Below are positions 22,525-33,050 of a stretch of DNA of 64,000 nt, in pieces. The position numbers and the translations under genes were made by a program. Numbering within the stretch: the first letter of the stretch is position 1; the number at the start of each line of letters is the position of its first letter. The DNA is from Paenibacillus sp. JCM 18996 (GTDB lineage Bacteria; Bacillota; Bacilli; Paenibacillales; NBRC-103111). The notes under the pieces were generated by a model. That model searched no databases. It saw only the letters and a program-made list of their open reading frames with translations, and had not been told where the DNA came from. The stretch is taken from NCBI GenBank assembly GCA_001313085.1, contig BBFE01000011.1, forward strand, positions 1 through 64,000, in the 5' to 3' direction.

Positions 22525-22813
22525 ATTCCTTTCGTATTTAGGATTATCGATGCGCGCGGGAAAGCTCGTCACCGGAGATGAGAGCGTTCTGAAGGAAGTC
22601 CGGTCGGGAGAAGCAAAGCTGGTTGTTATCGCTGAGGACGCTTCCGACAATACCAAGAAGAAATTCCGGGACAAATGCTCCTACTACAATGTCCCTATAT
22701 TGGAGGTATTCAGCCGGGCCGAGTTGGGCGCTTCGATTGGCAAAGCCGAGCGGGTGGTCATCGGTGTCACGGATACGGGATTTGCCCAGATGCTGCAGAA
22801 GTGTCAGGTATAA
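22514..22813 (+). CDS. ylxQ: L7Ae-family ribosomal protein YlxQ
   Basis: Intact 99-residue L7Ae/L30e-fold RNA-binding protein (K-turn binder in relatives). LSYLGLSMRAGKLVTGDESV, LVVIAEDASDNTKKKFRDKC and the late VVIGVTDTGFAQML are characteristic. It overlaps ylxR and precedes infB, the order of B. subtilis. One of the few genes here with no visible frameshift. Confidence 0.9.
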   Translation: MNNKFLSYLGLSMRAGKLVTGDESVLKEVRSGEAKLVVIAEDASDNTKKKFRDKCSYYNVPILEVFSRAELGASIGKAERVVIGVTDTGFAQMLQKCQV

Positions 22814-22832
22814 CCTGCGGAGGTGAAAGGTA

Positions 22833-25532
22833 TTGAGTAAACAGGAAAGCAAAGATAAATTAAGAGTTTACGAGTATGCTAAAAAAATTTAAATATGAGC
22901 TCCAAAGAAATTATTACGATATTAAAGAGATTAAACATTCCCGTAAACAATCACATGAGCGTAATGGAGAACGAAGCGGTGGACGCTGTTGAAAGATTCT
23001 TTCGGGATATTAAAGCGAATGCGGCAGCCAAGAGATCGGGCGGCGAGGGCAGTGCGCCATCCGCGGGCGAGAAGCTGGCTGTGTCAAGCAGGGCTGCAGA
23101 AGAGAGGAAACCGAGCGATTTGAACAACATGAAATCACCACAAACCCAGCAAACTACACCCGGGCCGGCGAAACGGACGGAGGAACCTGTGAAACGCCAG
23201 GACTCCGGACGACCGCAGCAATCGGGATCCGGACAGGGCGGCGGCCAGAACAGAACGCAAGGGCAAGGCGGCGGACAAGGGCAGCATCGCGGAGATAACA
23301 GAAACCAGCAGGGCAGCCGCCCGCAGAACCAAGGAAACAGCCAGGGCAACCGGGGATCTTATGGGCAGTCGGGCCAATCGGGCCAATCGGGCCGCCCGCA
23401 GGGACAAAACCAGAACCGCCCGGGCGGCGGCTCCGGCGCACAGAATCGCCCAGGCGGCCAAGGTAACCAGAACCGTCCGAACAACGGGTCGCGTCCCGGT
23501 GACCGCAGGCCTCTTGAGGCGGGTAACCGCAATAATGCGGCTCCTGCCGTTTATAGTGAAAAAACCGACTCCGGCGATCGCGGAGGATATGGACGATTTG
23601 ACGATCAGCAAAGGCAAGCCGGTGCCAAGCAAGAAAGCGAAGCCGACTACTGTCGGCGGCGGTAAACGTTTCGACGACAACAAGCCGGGCGGAAACCGCG
23701 GCAATAACAACAGACCGCATAACAAGAATAACAGAGGCCGTTACCAGCAGGAGCCGCAAAAGAAAGAAAAGATCGACAATACGCCGAAGAAAATCATCGT
23801 CCGCGGCAATATGACGGTAGGTGAATTGGCGAAGCTTCTCCATAAAGACGCTTCCGAAGTCATCAAGAAGCTATTGTTCCTCGGCGTCATGGCTACGATC
23901 AACCAAGAGCTGGATCTTGACGCGATTCAACTGCTGGCCGAAGAATACAAGGTGGAAGTCGAACTGAAGCTGCCGGTCGAGCAGGATCCTTTCGAGCTTG
24001 AAGCCGAAGTGGAAGATGAAGCGAACCTGGAAGAGCGGCCTCCGGTCGTAACGATCATGGGACACGTCGACCACGGTAAGACAACTCTGCTCGACGCGAT
24101 TCGCCACACGAACGTGACTGAAGGCGAAGCGGGCGGAATCACCCAGCATATCGGCGCCTACCAAGTGGAGACACACGGCAAGAAAATCACCTTCCTGGAT
24201 ACACCGGGCCACGCCGCGTTTACGACCATGCGCGCACGGGGAGCCCAAGTGACCGATATCGCGATTATCGTGGTTGCGGCGGACGACGGTGTCATGCCCC
24301 AAACCGTGGAGGCGATTTCTCACGCGAAGGCGGCCAAGGTGCCGATTATTATCGCCGTTAACAAAATCGACAAGCCTGAAGCGAATCCGGACAAAATCAA
24401 GCAGGAATTGACCGAGTACGAGCTGGTTCCGGAAGAGTGGGGCGGAGATACCATCTTCGTCAACCTGTCTGCGAAGCAGCGCATCGGTTTGGATAACCTG
24501 CTCGAGATGATCCTTCTCGTTGCAGAGGTGCAGGAACTGAAAGCGAACCCTAACCGTCTCGCCAGAGGAACGGTCATCGAAGCCGAGCTGGACAAAGGCC
24601 GCGGACCGGTAGCCCGCGTATTGGTGCAGCAAGGTACGCTGCAGATCGGCGACGTATTCGTTGCCGGCACATCCTTCGGGCGTGTAAGGGCAATGGTCAA
24701 TGACAAAGGCAAACGCCTGAAAGACGCAGGTCCGTCCACTCCGATAGAGATCACTGGATTAACGGAAGTTCCTCAAGCCGGAGATTTGTTCATTGTATTC
24801 GAAGAAGAGCGCAAGGCGAGAGACATCGCCGAGAAGCGCTCGATTACTGCAAGGCAGGCCGAGCTTGGCACGAATTCGCGCGTTACTCTGGATGACTTGT
24901 ATAAGCATATTAAAGAAGGCGAAATGAAAGACCTGTTCGTTATCATCAAAGGGGACGTACAGGGCTCGGTCGAAGCGTTGAAAGGCTCCTTGGAGAAAAT
25001 CAACGTGGAAGGCGTCCGCGTCAAAATCATCCATACCGGTGTAGGCGCGATCACGGAATCCGATATTATTCTGGCATCGGCTTCCAATGCGATCATTATC
25101 GGCTTTAACGTGCGCCCTGAGCCTGCGGCCAAACAAACCGCCGAGCAGGAGAAGGTCGACATCCGCCAACACAGCATTATTTACAAGGTGATCGAAGAGA
25201 TCGAGTCCGCCATGAAAGGAATGCTCGATCCTGTATATAAAGAAAATGTCATAGGGCATGCTGAAGTTAGAAATATCTTTAAAATCTCCAAAGTGGGCAC
25301 CATCGCGGGCTGTATGGTCACTTCAGGCAAAATAACCCGTAATGCGGAAGCCCGAGTGATCCGCGGCGGAATCGTCATTTTCGAAGGCAAGCTGGATACG
25401 CTCAAGAGATTCAAGGACGACGTGAAAGAAGTGGCCCAAGGCTACGAATGCGGGATCACGCTTGAACGTTACAATGATCTCAAAGAGGGAGATATTATTG
25501 AAGCGTTCGTCATGGAAACCGTTGAGAGGTGA
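22833..25532 (+). CDS. infB: Translation initiation factor IF-2 (frameshifted)
   Basis: GTPase that delivers initiator tRNA to the 30S subunit, about 898 residues. TTG 22833 after GGAGGTG. The N-domain [20 protein letters not shown] and [20 protein letters not shown] is followed by a long Gly/Gln/Asn/Arg-rich disordered stretch (about 23150-23750). Next come a second N-domain ([20 protein letters not shown]), the G domain ([43 protein letters not shown]) and domains II-IV ending FVMETVER. Breaks at A7 near 22880 and A6 near 23560. From 23361 the single frame runs clean to the stop. Confidence 0.97.
23363..23390 (+). repeat. Nine-base tandem repeat inside infB
   Basis: About three units of GGCCAATCG (the first reads GGCAGTCG), encoding consecutive Gly-Gln-Ser triplets in the disordered linker of IF-2. 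A likely hot spot for in-frame length change. Confidence 0.7.
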
Positions 25533-25538
25533 ATTTGA

Positions 25539-25891
25539 ATGGCGAAAATACGTGTGGGAAGAGTAGGCGAACAGATTAAGAAAGAGCTGAGCACCATTCT
25601 TCAGACAGAACTGAAAGACCCGAGAATCGGATTTATCACCGTCACCGGTGTAGATGTGACCAATGATTTGTCGCAGGCCAAAGTATTTTTTTAAGCGTGC
25701 TGGGAACGGACGAACAGAAGTCGGAAACGCTCAAATCGCTGGACCGCGCAAAGGGCTTTATCCGATCGGAATTGTCCAAACGCGTCCGTCTTCGCGTCAC
25801 TCCCGAGCTGCAGTTCAAGTTCGACGCTTCCATCGATTATGGCAGCCATATTCAAAAGCTTCTCCATCAAATCAACGATGGGGAAGAGTGA
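25539..25891 (+). CDS. rbfA: Ribosome-binding factor A (frameshifted)
   Basis: Cold-shock 16S maturation factor with a KH-like fold, about 116 residues. [40 protein letters not shown] and [20 protein letters not shown] are signatures. T7 (25688-25694) breaks the frame; repair gives [15 protein letters not shown]. It follows infB by six bases. The small ylxP gene that separates infB and rbfA in B. subtilis is absent. Confidence 0.94.
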
Positions 25892-25895
25892 GTCC

Positions 25896-26899
25896 ATGAG
25901 CGTAAATTTATCTTATGCAGCCCAATTAAAGGCGTCGAAACAGTTCATTCTGCAGCATGACGACTATCTGGTAGTATCCCACATCTCTCCGGACGGAGAT
26001 GCAGCCAGCTCAACGTCTGCGGTAGGCTGGCTGCTCCATTCCCTGGGCAAAAAAACTTCATTATGTTCAATGAAGGCAGTTTGCCGGCGAAGTTCGATTT
26101 TTTATGGGGTTATACCGAGGTGCGGAATTATTCGACTCATGTGCCTGCACGCAAGTACAAGCATGTAATCTCGGTGGACTGCGCCGATTTTTCGCGGATC
26201 GGGCAGGTCAGCGAATGCTTTGACGATGATGCGGAGCTTTTGAACATCGACCATCATCCCACCAACGACGGCTTCGGCACGGTACAGCTTATTCAACCGG
26301 ACGCCGCCGCCACCGTGGAAATCTTGTATGATTTAGCGCATGAGCTGGAAGTCGAGCTTTCACCTGAGCTTAGCACAAGCTTGTACACGGGTCTGCTCAC
26401 AGATACAGGCGGTTTCCGGTATTCCAACACAACGGCCAAGGTCATGGCGATCGCCTCGGAGCTGCTCGCCGAAGGAGTGCAGGGTAGCTCGATCGCCGAA
26501 ACCGTGCTTGAGAAACTGACCTTCGGCCAAGTGTCCATGATCCGCAAAGCACTCGCTACTCTATCGTTGGATGAGTCGGGCGAAATTGCGTGGATCTGCG
26601 TTTCCACTCAGGATATCGCCGAAACCGGGGTTTCCAACGAAGATTTGGACGGGCTGGTCAATTATCCACGGAATATCGAAGGCGTGGAAGTCGGTCTGCT
26701 GTTCAAGCAGAGGGACGACAGGACGGTTAAAGTCAGCCTTCGTTCAGCGGGTAAAGTCGATGTGGCGCAGATCGCGAAATCGCTGGGCGGCGGCGGCCAT
26801 GTGAAAGCGGCTGGCTGCACGCTTACGGGAACTCTCGAAGAGGCGGTCCGCAAGATGGTACAGGAAGTAGGGAAGTCGCTGCATGAAGCCGGAGCTTGA
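25896..26899 (+). CDS. nrnA: DHH/DHHA1 phosphoesterase NrnA (frameshifted)
   Basis: Bifunctional nano-RNase and 3',5'-bisphosphate (pAp) phosphatase; degrades short oligoribonucleotides. About 334 residues. DHH motifs: VVSHISPDGDAAS, SVDCADFSRIG, NIDHHPTNDGFG and TGLLTDTGGFRYSNT. The C-terminal DHHA1 domain carries SLGGGGHVKAAGCTL. The A6 run near 26050 breaks the frame (repair: LHSLGKNFIMFNEGS). ATG 25896 after GGGGAAGAG. Its 3' end overlaps truB by 17 bases. In B. subtilis the gene lies elsewhere, but this position is common in other Firmicutes. Confidence 0.93.
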
Positions 26900-27791
26900 G
26901 GGAGTGCTGCCCGTTTGGAAGCCCAAAGGCTTCACGTCCCACGATGTAGTTGCCAAAGTAAGAGGAATTACCCGCAACAAAAGGATTGGACATACGGGAA
27001 CACTGGATCCGCAGGTGACCGGTGTCCTTCCTTTGTGTATCGGCCGCGCTACGCGTCTGGTAGAATATATTCAGGAGCTGCCGAAAGAGTACGAGGCTCG
27101 TATGATTATAGGACTGGCTACAGACACCGAAGACATGACAGGAACGGTCATTTCGGAAGTGGACCGCGCCGATGTATCAGCGGAGCGGTTATCCGAAACA
27201 CTTGGTTCTTTCACCGGGGACATTGAGCAGGTGCCTCCTATGTATTCCGCAGTCAAAGTGGACGGCAAGAGGCTGTACGAGCTTGCGAGGCAGGGCGAAC
27301 AGGTGGAACGCAAATCACGGACAGTGACCATTCATGAAATCGAACTGCTCGAAGCCAATCTGGACAAGGCGCATCCGGAAATCCGTTTTCGGGTATGCTG
27401 CTCCAAAGGCACTTATATTCGCACCTTGTGTACGGACATCGGCAAGATGCTCGGATACCCCGCGGTGATGGCTGACTTGGTCCGCACATCGACAGGTTCG
27501 ATCACCCGGCGGCAGTGCTTGACCTTTGAGCGGATCGAGGAGCTTCAGCAGTCAGGAAAACTGCAGGATGAACTGATTCCGATGGACATCGCGATCCGGC
27601 ATCTGCCCAGGATTCAGTTGACAGAAACGCAAAGCGTTCATGCTCTGCACGGCCGCAAGGTTATGAATGTGACGAGGCCGGAAGCGCGTGCATCTGATGT
27701 TGCACAAGCCCAATCCGCCGGTTCCGGGCGGACTTCCACAATGAACGCCAGAGTATATACGCATGAGAACAAGTTTATTGGTGTTTTTTGA
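26883..27791 (+). CDS. truB: tRNA pseudouridine(55) synthase TruB
   Basis: Makes pseudouridine 55 in the T-loop of tRNAs. Intact 302 residues. EGVLPVWKPKGFTSHDVVAK, then RIGHTGTLDPQVTGVLPLCI with the catalytic Asp, the KEYEARMIIGLATDTEDMTG strand, and QVPPMYSAVKVDGKRLYELA are all diagnostic, with CSKGTYIRTLCTDIG further on. The C-terminus is the usual PUA-like extension. Overlaps nrnA; ribF follows after about 90 bases. Confidence 0.95.
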   Translation: MKPELEGVLPVWKPKGFTSHDVVAKVRGITRNKRIGHTGTLDPQVTGVLPLCIGRATRLVEYIQELPKEYEARMIIGLATDTEDMTGTVISEVDRADVSAERLSETLGSFTGDIEQVPPMYSAVKVDGKRLYELARQGEQVERKSRTVTIHEIELLEANLDKAHPEIRFRVCCSKGTYIRTLCTDIGKMLGYPAVMADLVRTSTGSITRRQCLTFERIEELQQSGKLQDELIPMDIAIRHLPRIQLTETQSVHALHGRKVMNVTRPEARASDVAQAQSAGSGRTSTMNARVYTHENKFIGVF

Positions 27792-27884
27792 ATGGAACTC
27801 CGAACTACAAACACTGCAGCCTAATAAAGTTTTCTTGTGAAACAGATAGGCTGCTTGATTAAGAATTGCAGGTGAACGTTAATC

Positions 27885-28825
27885 ATGCAGGTTATCCATA
27901 TGGCATACCCCCCGGCAGCTTCCGTATTGGAGCATGTTCCGGCTTCCCAGGTGATGGCGATCGGAGATTTCGACGGAGTACACCTTGGACATCAACAGGT
28001 GATTCGCACCGCTTTGGATCGTGCACGTCAGCTTGGAGTTCCCGCCTCAATCATGACGTTCGATCCGCATCCAAGGACCGTACTTGGCCAGGATCGGTAC
28101 CAGCAGGGGCTCACTCCTCTGGAAGACAAACTGTCTATCTTTAAATCTCTCGGTGTGGATTATAGTTACGTTGTCGCTTTCAACGAGAAACTGATGAGGG
28201 TTTCACCGCAGAAATTCGTGCAGGAGGTCATGGTTCCTCTTCATGTGAGAACAGCCGTAATCGGATTCGATTTCACCTTTGGCTACAAAGGGGAGGGAAA
28301 AGCCGATACGATGGAGCGCTTGGCGTCGGGACTGTTCGAGGTGGAAATCGTTCGGCCTTATCAGATCGCGGACCGCAAAGTGAGTTCAACCTCTATACGT
28401 TCTTTTCTGGAAGAAGGCCATGTGGAGCTCGCGCAAGCTATATGGGCCGTCCTTATCAATTATCGGGCATTGTAGTGACCGGAGACCGCAGAGGCAGAAC
28501 GATCGGTTTTCCGACCGCCAACATGCAGCCCGGCGAGGGGTACGTCACACCTGCAAATGGCGTATACGCCGTACGGGCTGCGGTCGACGGAGCACGCTAT
28601 AATGCAGTGATGAACATCGGCTTCAAACCGACTTTCGGCGGCGGGCTGCACCGTACTTACGAGGTCCATCTGTTTGATTTTGAGGGGGATATGTACGGTA
28701 AAATGCTGACGGTCGAATTGGTTTCTCATCTTCGCAAAGAGCAGAAATTTCATTCCGTCGACGAGCTGGTCGCCCAAATCCGGCGGGATGCGGAGCAGGC
28801 CCGACAGATTCTTGCCGGAAACTGA
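27885..28825 (+). CDS. ribF: Bifunctional riboflavin kinase/FAD synthetase RibF (frameshifted)
   Basis: Converts riboflavin to FMN and FAD. About 313 residues. The FAD synthetase domain has MAIGDFDGVHLGHQQVI (nucleotidyltransferase HxGH-type motif) and TFDPHPRTVLG. The riboflavin kinase domain has GRPYQLSGIVVTGDRRGRTI, then GFPTANMQPGEGYVTPANGV. A single base is lost near 28440 (aagcta for aagctta; AQAYMGRPY). Downstream of truB as in B. subtilis (ribC). Confidence 0.94.
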
Positions 28826-28832
28826 AATGGCA

Positions 28833-28862
28833 TTTACTTTTCTACCGGATGTATGATATACT
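28833..28862 (+). promoter_or_regulatory. Candidate promoter for rpsO
   Basis: TTTACT (28833-28838), an 18-base spacer and TATACT (28857-28862). It would give a leader of about 120 bases upstream of rpsO that can fold (GTGGAGCTTTCCGCT). Autoregulatory rpsO leaders are known in Bacillales; identity here is not proved. Confidence 0.5.
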
Positions 28863-28988
28863 ATTTTTTCGTTGTCAGTGGAGCTTTCCGCTGTTCGACA
28901 GAACCTCGGCATGGATTGTAGCTATCACCGGCTTACTCTGGCTGAAGGGGATTTTCAGGGATCAAAAAAAATTCAGGAGGTGACTGGG

Positions 28989-29259
28989 ATGTCATTGACA
29001 CAGGAACGTAAAAAATCAGTTGATCGAAGAGCATAAGGTACACGATACGGATACTGGCTCTCCGGAAGTACAAGTGGCTATCCTTTCGGAGAACATCGTT
29101 AACTTGACTAACCACTTGAAAGAGCACAAGAAGGATCATCATTCCCGCCGTGGTCTTTTGAAGATGGTAGGTCAACGCCGTAAGCTGCTTGCGTATTTGA
29201 AGAACAAAGACGTTAAGCGTTACAGCGCGTTAATTGAAAAGCTTGGTCTGCGCAGATAA
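28989..29259 (+). CDS. rpsO: 30S ribosomal protein S15 (frameshifted near start)
   Basis: 16S rRNA-binding protein, 89 residues. [40 protein letters not shown] and [20 protein letters not shown] are the universal sequence. A6 near 29010 puts the first residues in another frame. ATG 28989 follows AGGAGGTGA. It has its own promoter candidate and terminator. Confidence 0.96.
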
Positions 29260-29269
29260 ATCAGATGCT

Positions 29270-29340
29270 AAAGGCAACCATGTTGTATGTTGGTGCAGGT
29301 CCCGAACCGGGCCAGGCATCTACAGCTGGTTGCTTTTTTT
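29270..29340 (+). terminator. Terminator after rpsO
   Basis: Outer stem GGCAACCA / TGGTTGC, with an inner GC-rich hairpin (GGTCCCGAACCGGGCC), and a T7 tail. Confidence 0.75.
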
Positions 29341-29642
29341 CCTGTTATGAAAGAAAAAATGGAATGCAGGGTTAATTAATCCGCAAAAGAAGGAAATACT
29401 GTCTATTATGCAGAATATGTCTTTAGATGGACGACGCAAGCCGCTTACTTTCCATGGTTAAGAAAGTGCCGCCGTCCGGGCTCTATACTTAATGCCCTTA
29501 ATCATCCGGACAATTGGCGCGGACTTTGGCAGACGGCACCGGCCGGTTACCCTTGAGACGGGAGATAAGTGTGAGAATTTATTTTTATAATTAAGCTCGT
29601 CTGCAGCTATAGCTTTTATCAGCATGCTACTAGGAGGTACAT
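29341..29642 (+). other. pnp upstream region, no gene seen
   Basis: About 300 bases between rpsO and pnp with no convincing ORF. It contains GC-rich segments able to fold (around 29470-29550, GCCGCCGTCCGGGC and GGACTTTGGCAGACGG) and a TATAAT at 29586-29591 without a clear -35. It is likely the promoter and 5' leader of pnp; PNPase genes often have leader hairpins used for autoregulation. AGGAGGT precedes the ATG. Confidence 0.4.
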
Positions 29643-31745
29643 ATGGAGAAAAGAGTGCAAATGGAATTGGGAGGCCGCCCGCTCATTCTGGAAACGGGGC
29701 GCCTGGCCAAGCAGGCTAACGGTGCGGTGATGGCCAAATACGGGGACACCGCGGTATTATGTACGGTAACCGCTTCATCCGAGCCAAAGGATCTGGATTT
29801 CTTCCCGCTCACCGTAAATTACGAGGAAAGATTGTATTCCGTTGGGAAAATCCCGGGCGGATTCATTAAAAGAGAAGGCAGACCCAGCGAAAAAAAAGCG
29901 ATTCTCGCCAGCCGTCTCACCGACCGCCCGATTCGCCCGCTGTTCCCGGAAGGCTTCCGCAACGACGTTCAGGTCGTTGCCATGGTCATGAGCGTAGACC
30001 AGGAATGTCCTCCCGAAATCACCGCCATGATCGGCGTATCGGCCGCGTTAAGCATTTCCGACGTTCCGTTTGACGGACCTGTAGGCGGCGTCATTGTAGG
30101 CCGTGTCGACGGGCAATTCGTAATTAATCCGACCACAGTCCAAGCTGAAGCGAGCGACATCCACCTGGTAGTGGCAGGGACAAAGGATGCCATCATGATG
30201 GTGGAAGCGGGCGCAAAGGAAGTCCCCGAAGAAGTGATGCTGGAAGCGATCATGTTCGGGCACGACGAAATCCGCAAAATCGTCGCGGTTCAGGAGGAGT
30301 TTGTCCATGAAGCCGGCAGACCGAAGATGGAAGTAAGGCTGCATGAAGTCGACGCCGATGTCAACCGCGAAGTGCGCGGCTTTGCAGCGGCCAGGCTGCA
30401 GGAAGCCGTCAGCATCGCCGAGAAGCAGGCGCGCGCCGAAGCGATTGACGCCATCAACTCCGAAGCGGTCGAGCATTTTACGGCAGTCTATGCCGAGGAG
30501 CCCGAGAAGCTTAAGGACGTTAAAGAAGCTCTGTACGATATTGTTAAAGACGAAGTCCGCCGTCTGATTACAGTGGACAAAGTGAGACCGGACGGAAGGA
30601 AGATTGACGAAATCCGCCCTATCGAATGCGATATTAACCTGCTGCCGCGCACTCACGGCTCCGGATTGTTTACGCGCGGACAGACCCAGGCTCTGAGCGT
30701 CTGTACCCTAGGCGCGCTTGGCGACGTGCAAATCCTCGACGGTCTCGATCTGGAAGAAACCAAGCGCTTTATGCATCATTACAACTTTCCTCCGTTCAGC
30801 GTCGGGGAAGCGAGACCGCTCCGCCCGCCGGGCCGCCGCGAAATCGGCCATGGCGCGTTGGGGGAAAGAGCGCTCGAGCCGGTGATTCCGTCCGAAACCG
30901 ATTTTCCTTATACGATCCGCCTTGTTTCCGAGGTTCTTGAGTCCAACGGTTCCACTTCGCAGGCCAGCATCTGTGCCAGCACTCTGGCGATGATGGATGC
31001 GGGCGTTCCGATTAAGGCTCCGGTTGCGGGAATCGCGATGGGCCTGATCAAAGAAGGCGAGCATTATACGATTTTAAGCGACATTCAAGGGATGGAAGAC
31101 CATCTCGGGGATATGGACTTTAAAGTGGCAGGTACCGCGGAAGGGGTTACCGCCCTGCAGATGGATATCAAAATCGACGGCATTAACAGGGATATTCTGG
31201 CTCAGTCTCTGGCCCAGGCCAAAGAAGGCAGAATGTTCATCCTTAACAAAATGCTCAGCCGCATCCAGGAACCGAAATCCGCGCTTTCACCTTATGCGCC
31301 GAAGATTCTGACCATGCACATCAATCCCGACAAAATCCGCGAAGTCATTGGCGCAGGCGGTAAAATTATCAATAAGATCATTGAGGAAACCGGAGTAAAG
31401 ATCGACATCGAGCAGGACGGCCGCGTTTTCATCGCTTCTTCCAACGCTGAAATGAACGAGAAAGCGAAATCGATCATCGAAGGCATCGTGAAGGAAGTGG
31501 TAGTAGGCGAGACTTACCTGGGTACGGTCAAGCGTGTCGAGAAATTTGGCGCTTTCGTGGAAATTTTGCCGGGTAAAGAAGGACTGGTCCACATTTCCCA
31601 GCTGTCCACCGAACGTGTAGCCAAAGTGGAAGACGTCGTAGCTGTAGGGGATACGATCACAGTAAAAGTAACGGAGATTGACCAGCAGGGCAGAGTTAAC
31701 CTTTCCCGCAAGGCCGCTCTTGCTCCCCAAGTTCCGGCTCAATAA
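29643..31745 (+). CDS. pnp: Polyribonucleotide nucleotidyltransferase (PNPase)
   Basis: Phosphorolytic 3'-5' exoribonuclease, intact at 700 residues. Two RNase PH domains: [20 protein letters not shown] with [20 protein letters not shown], and [19 protein letters not shown] with [22 protein letters not shown] domain [20 protein letters not shown] and a C-terminal S1 domain ([20 protein letters not shown]) follow. The usual RGRREIGHG loop reads [20 protein letters not shown], close to normal. It is the longest gene here with no obvious error. ATG 29643 after AGGAGGT. Confidence 0.97.
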   Translation: MEKRVQMELGGRPLILETGRLAKQANGAVMAKYGDTAVLCTVTASSEPKDLDFFPLTVNYEERLYSVGKIPGGFIKREGRPSEKKAILASRLTDRPIRPLFPEGFRNDVQVVAMVMSVDQECPPEITAMIGVSAALSISDVPFDGPVGGVIVGRVDGQFVINPTTVQAEASDIHLVVAGTKDAIMMVEAGAKEVPEEVMLEAIMFGHDEIRKIVAVQEEFVHEAGRPKMEVRLHEVDADVNREVRGFAAARLQEAVSIAEKQARAEAIDAINSEAVEHFTAVYAEEPEKLKDVKEALYDIVKDEVRRLITVDKVRPDGRKIDEIRPIECDINLLPRTHGSGLFTRGQTQALSVCTLGALGDVQILDGLDLEETKRFMHHYNFPPFSVGEARPLRPPGRREIGHGALGERALEPVIPSETDFPYTIRLVSEVLESNGSTSQASICASTLAMMDAGVPIKAPVAGIAMGLIKEGEHYTILSDIQGMEDHLGDMDFKVAGTAEGVTALQMDIKIDGINRDILAQSLAQAKEGRMFILNKMLSRIQEPKSALSPYAPKILTMHINPDKIREVIGAGGKIINKIIEETGVKIDIEQDGRVFIASSNAEMNEKAKSIIEGIVKEVVVGETYLGTVKRVEKFGAFVEILPGKEGLVHISQLSTERVAKVEDVVAVGDTITVKVTEIDQQGRVNLSRKAALAPQVPAQ

Positions 31746-31759
31746 AATAAAACACTGAA

Positions 31760-31787
31760 AGAGACAGAGAAATCTGTTTCTTTTTTT
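31760..31787 (+). terminator. Terminator after pnp
   Basis: AGAGACAGA pairs with TCTGTTTCT (one G-U), loop GAAA, followed by a T run. Confidence 0.85.
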
Positions 31788-31807
31788 AATGCAATAATAA
31801 GGCAATT

Positions 31808-31853
31808 GGCTCCGGAGCTTTGCTTCACTTTGTGAAGCGGGGTGTCAGGAGCT
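31808..31853 (+). repeat. Intergenic repeat element, copy 5 (degenerate)
   Basis: GGCTCCGGAGCTTTGCTTCAC followed by TTTGTGAAGCGGGG. The right-arm core GCTTCACTTTGTG is shared with other copies. GGCTCC and GGAGC flank it and a T7 run follows, so it may act as a second terminator. Confidence 0.55.
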
Positions 31854-31921
31854 TTTTTTATGGTCTAAACTTGTCCTTTCCCTCATATGTATCGTTAACG
31901 ATTGCGGTTAGGGAGGTAACC

Positions 31922-32968
31922 ATGAAATACTCGAAGTTATGGGGGCTAGCGTTGTCTTCGGCGGCCCTGCTGGCGGCACTCAATCAATCGCCCAGCATGC
32001 AGAGCTTCATCGGCCATATTAAAAAAAACAAACCGAGCACGCCGTGTTGTCCGAACCGTTCCAGATCGACGCGGCCGCAGTAACCTTTGCCCAAAACGCA
32101 AGAACGAAAGTGGACGAGCAGAAGCTTTTGCAACAAATCAAGGAGGAAGCTTCAAAAAAGGAAAATCCCGGCTGTTGACGCGAGGATCGACCGGGTATGG
32201 AAAGCGATCCCTGGTTACAACGGATTGGAAGTGGATGTGGAAAAGACATGGAAGCTCGCTATGCAGAAGCCTGCCGCGGAACCTATCACTTATATCATGA
32301 AGGAAGTTCCCCCGTCCATTGTTTTGAAGGATCTTGGGGCGCAGCCGGTCTATCGGGCAAATCCCGAGAAGAAAATAGCTTCCATTATGATAAATGTGGC
32401 CTGGGGCAATGAATACCTGCCATCGATTTTAAAAAACGCTGGAAGAAGAGAACGTGCGATGCACTTTCTTTTTTTTGGACGGAAGCTGGTTAAGCCAAAA
32501 TAAAGAGATGGCGCTGGAAATCGCGAAGCGGGGGCACGAGCTTTCCAACCACGCCTATTCCCATAAAAAACATGAGCCGAATCAGCAGGGAGAGGGCGGT
32601 GCAGGAAATATTAAAAAACCGAGAAGCTGCTCACCGGGTTGGGAGTGAGGAATACGCTGTTCGCACCGCCATCGGGCGACTTTAATGAGGAGACGGTGCA
32701 GATCGCCCACGAGTTGAAGCTGACGACGGTCTTGTGGACCGTTGACACGGTGGACTGGAAGCATCCCAGCCCGGACTCCATAGTGCAGAAGATATCCAGG
32801 CAGACCGAGCCGGGAGCACTGATCTTGATGCATCCGACGGATTCCGCAAGCGCCGCCTTAAAAGATGATCCGTACGATCAAGCAAAAAAGGGCTTGCTTT
32901 GGGTACCGTAAGCGAGGCGCTCTCATCCGACAGGATTCCCGCAGTTGAGACAACGAACGCTTTTTTGA
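31922..32968 (+). CDS. YlxY-type polysaccharide deacetylase family protein (multiple frameshifts)
   Basis: Secreted or membrane-anchored NodB-homology protein, about 345 residues after repair. An N-terminal signal or anchor (LWGLALSSAALLAALNQSPS) precedes the NodB domain: KKIASIMINVAWGNEYLPSI, TLEEENVRCTFFLDGSWLSQ, GHELSNHAYSHK and LGVRNTLFAPPSGDFNEETV. A late stretch reads WTVDTVDWKHPSP, and GALILMHPT follows. The usual first Asp of the metal triad (TFDDGP in active members) reads NVAWGNE, so catalysis is doubtful, as in YlxY. At least six breaks at A/T runs (32023, 32155, 32430, 32470, 32566, 32613). Located between pnp and the M16 protease, the ylxY slot. Confidence 0.85.
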
Positions 32969-33050
32969 TATTATACATAAGAATCGAATTTCGTGGAATT
33001 TCATCGTTTTTTTTGCGGAGTCGCTTTGAAAATAGACTTGAGGAGGAACC

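Noticed and set aside
23360..23395. CRISPR-like short tandem repeat
   Set aside because: Units are nine bases with no spacers and lie in frame inside infB; it is a coding GQS repeat.
23154..23843. 229- and 196-residue minus-strand ORFs opposite the infB linker
   Set aside because: They mirror the low-complexity Gly/Gln/Arg coding region and are Leu/Arg-rich without a pattern.
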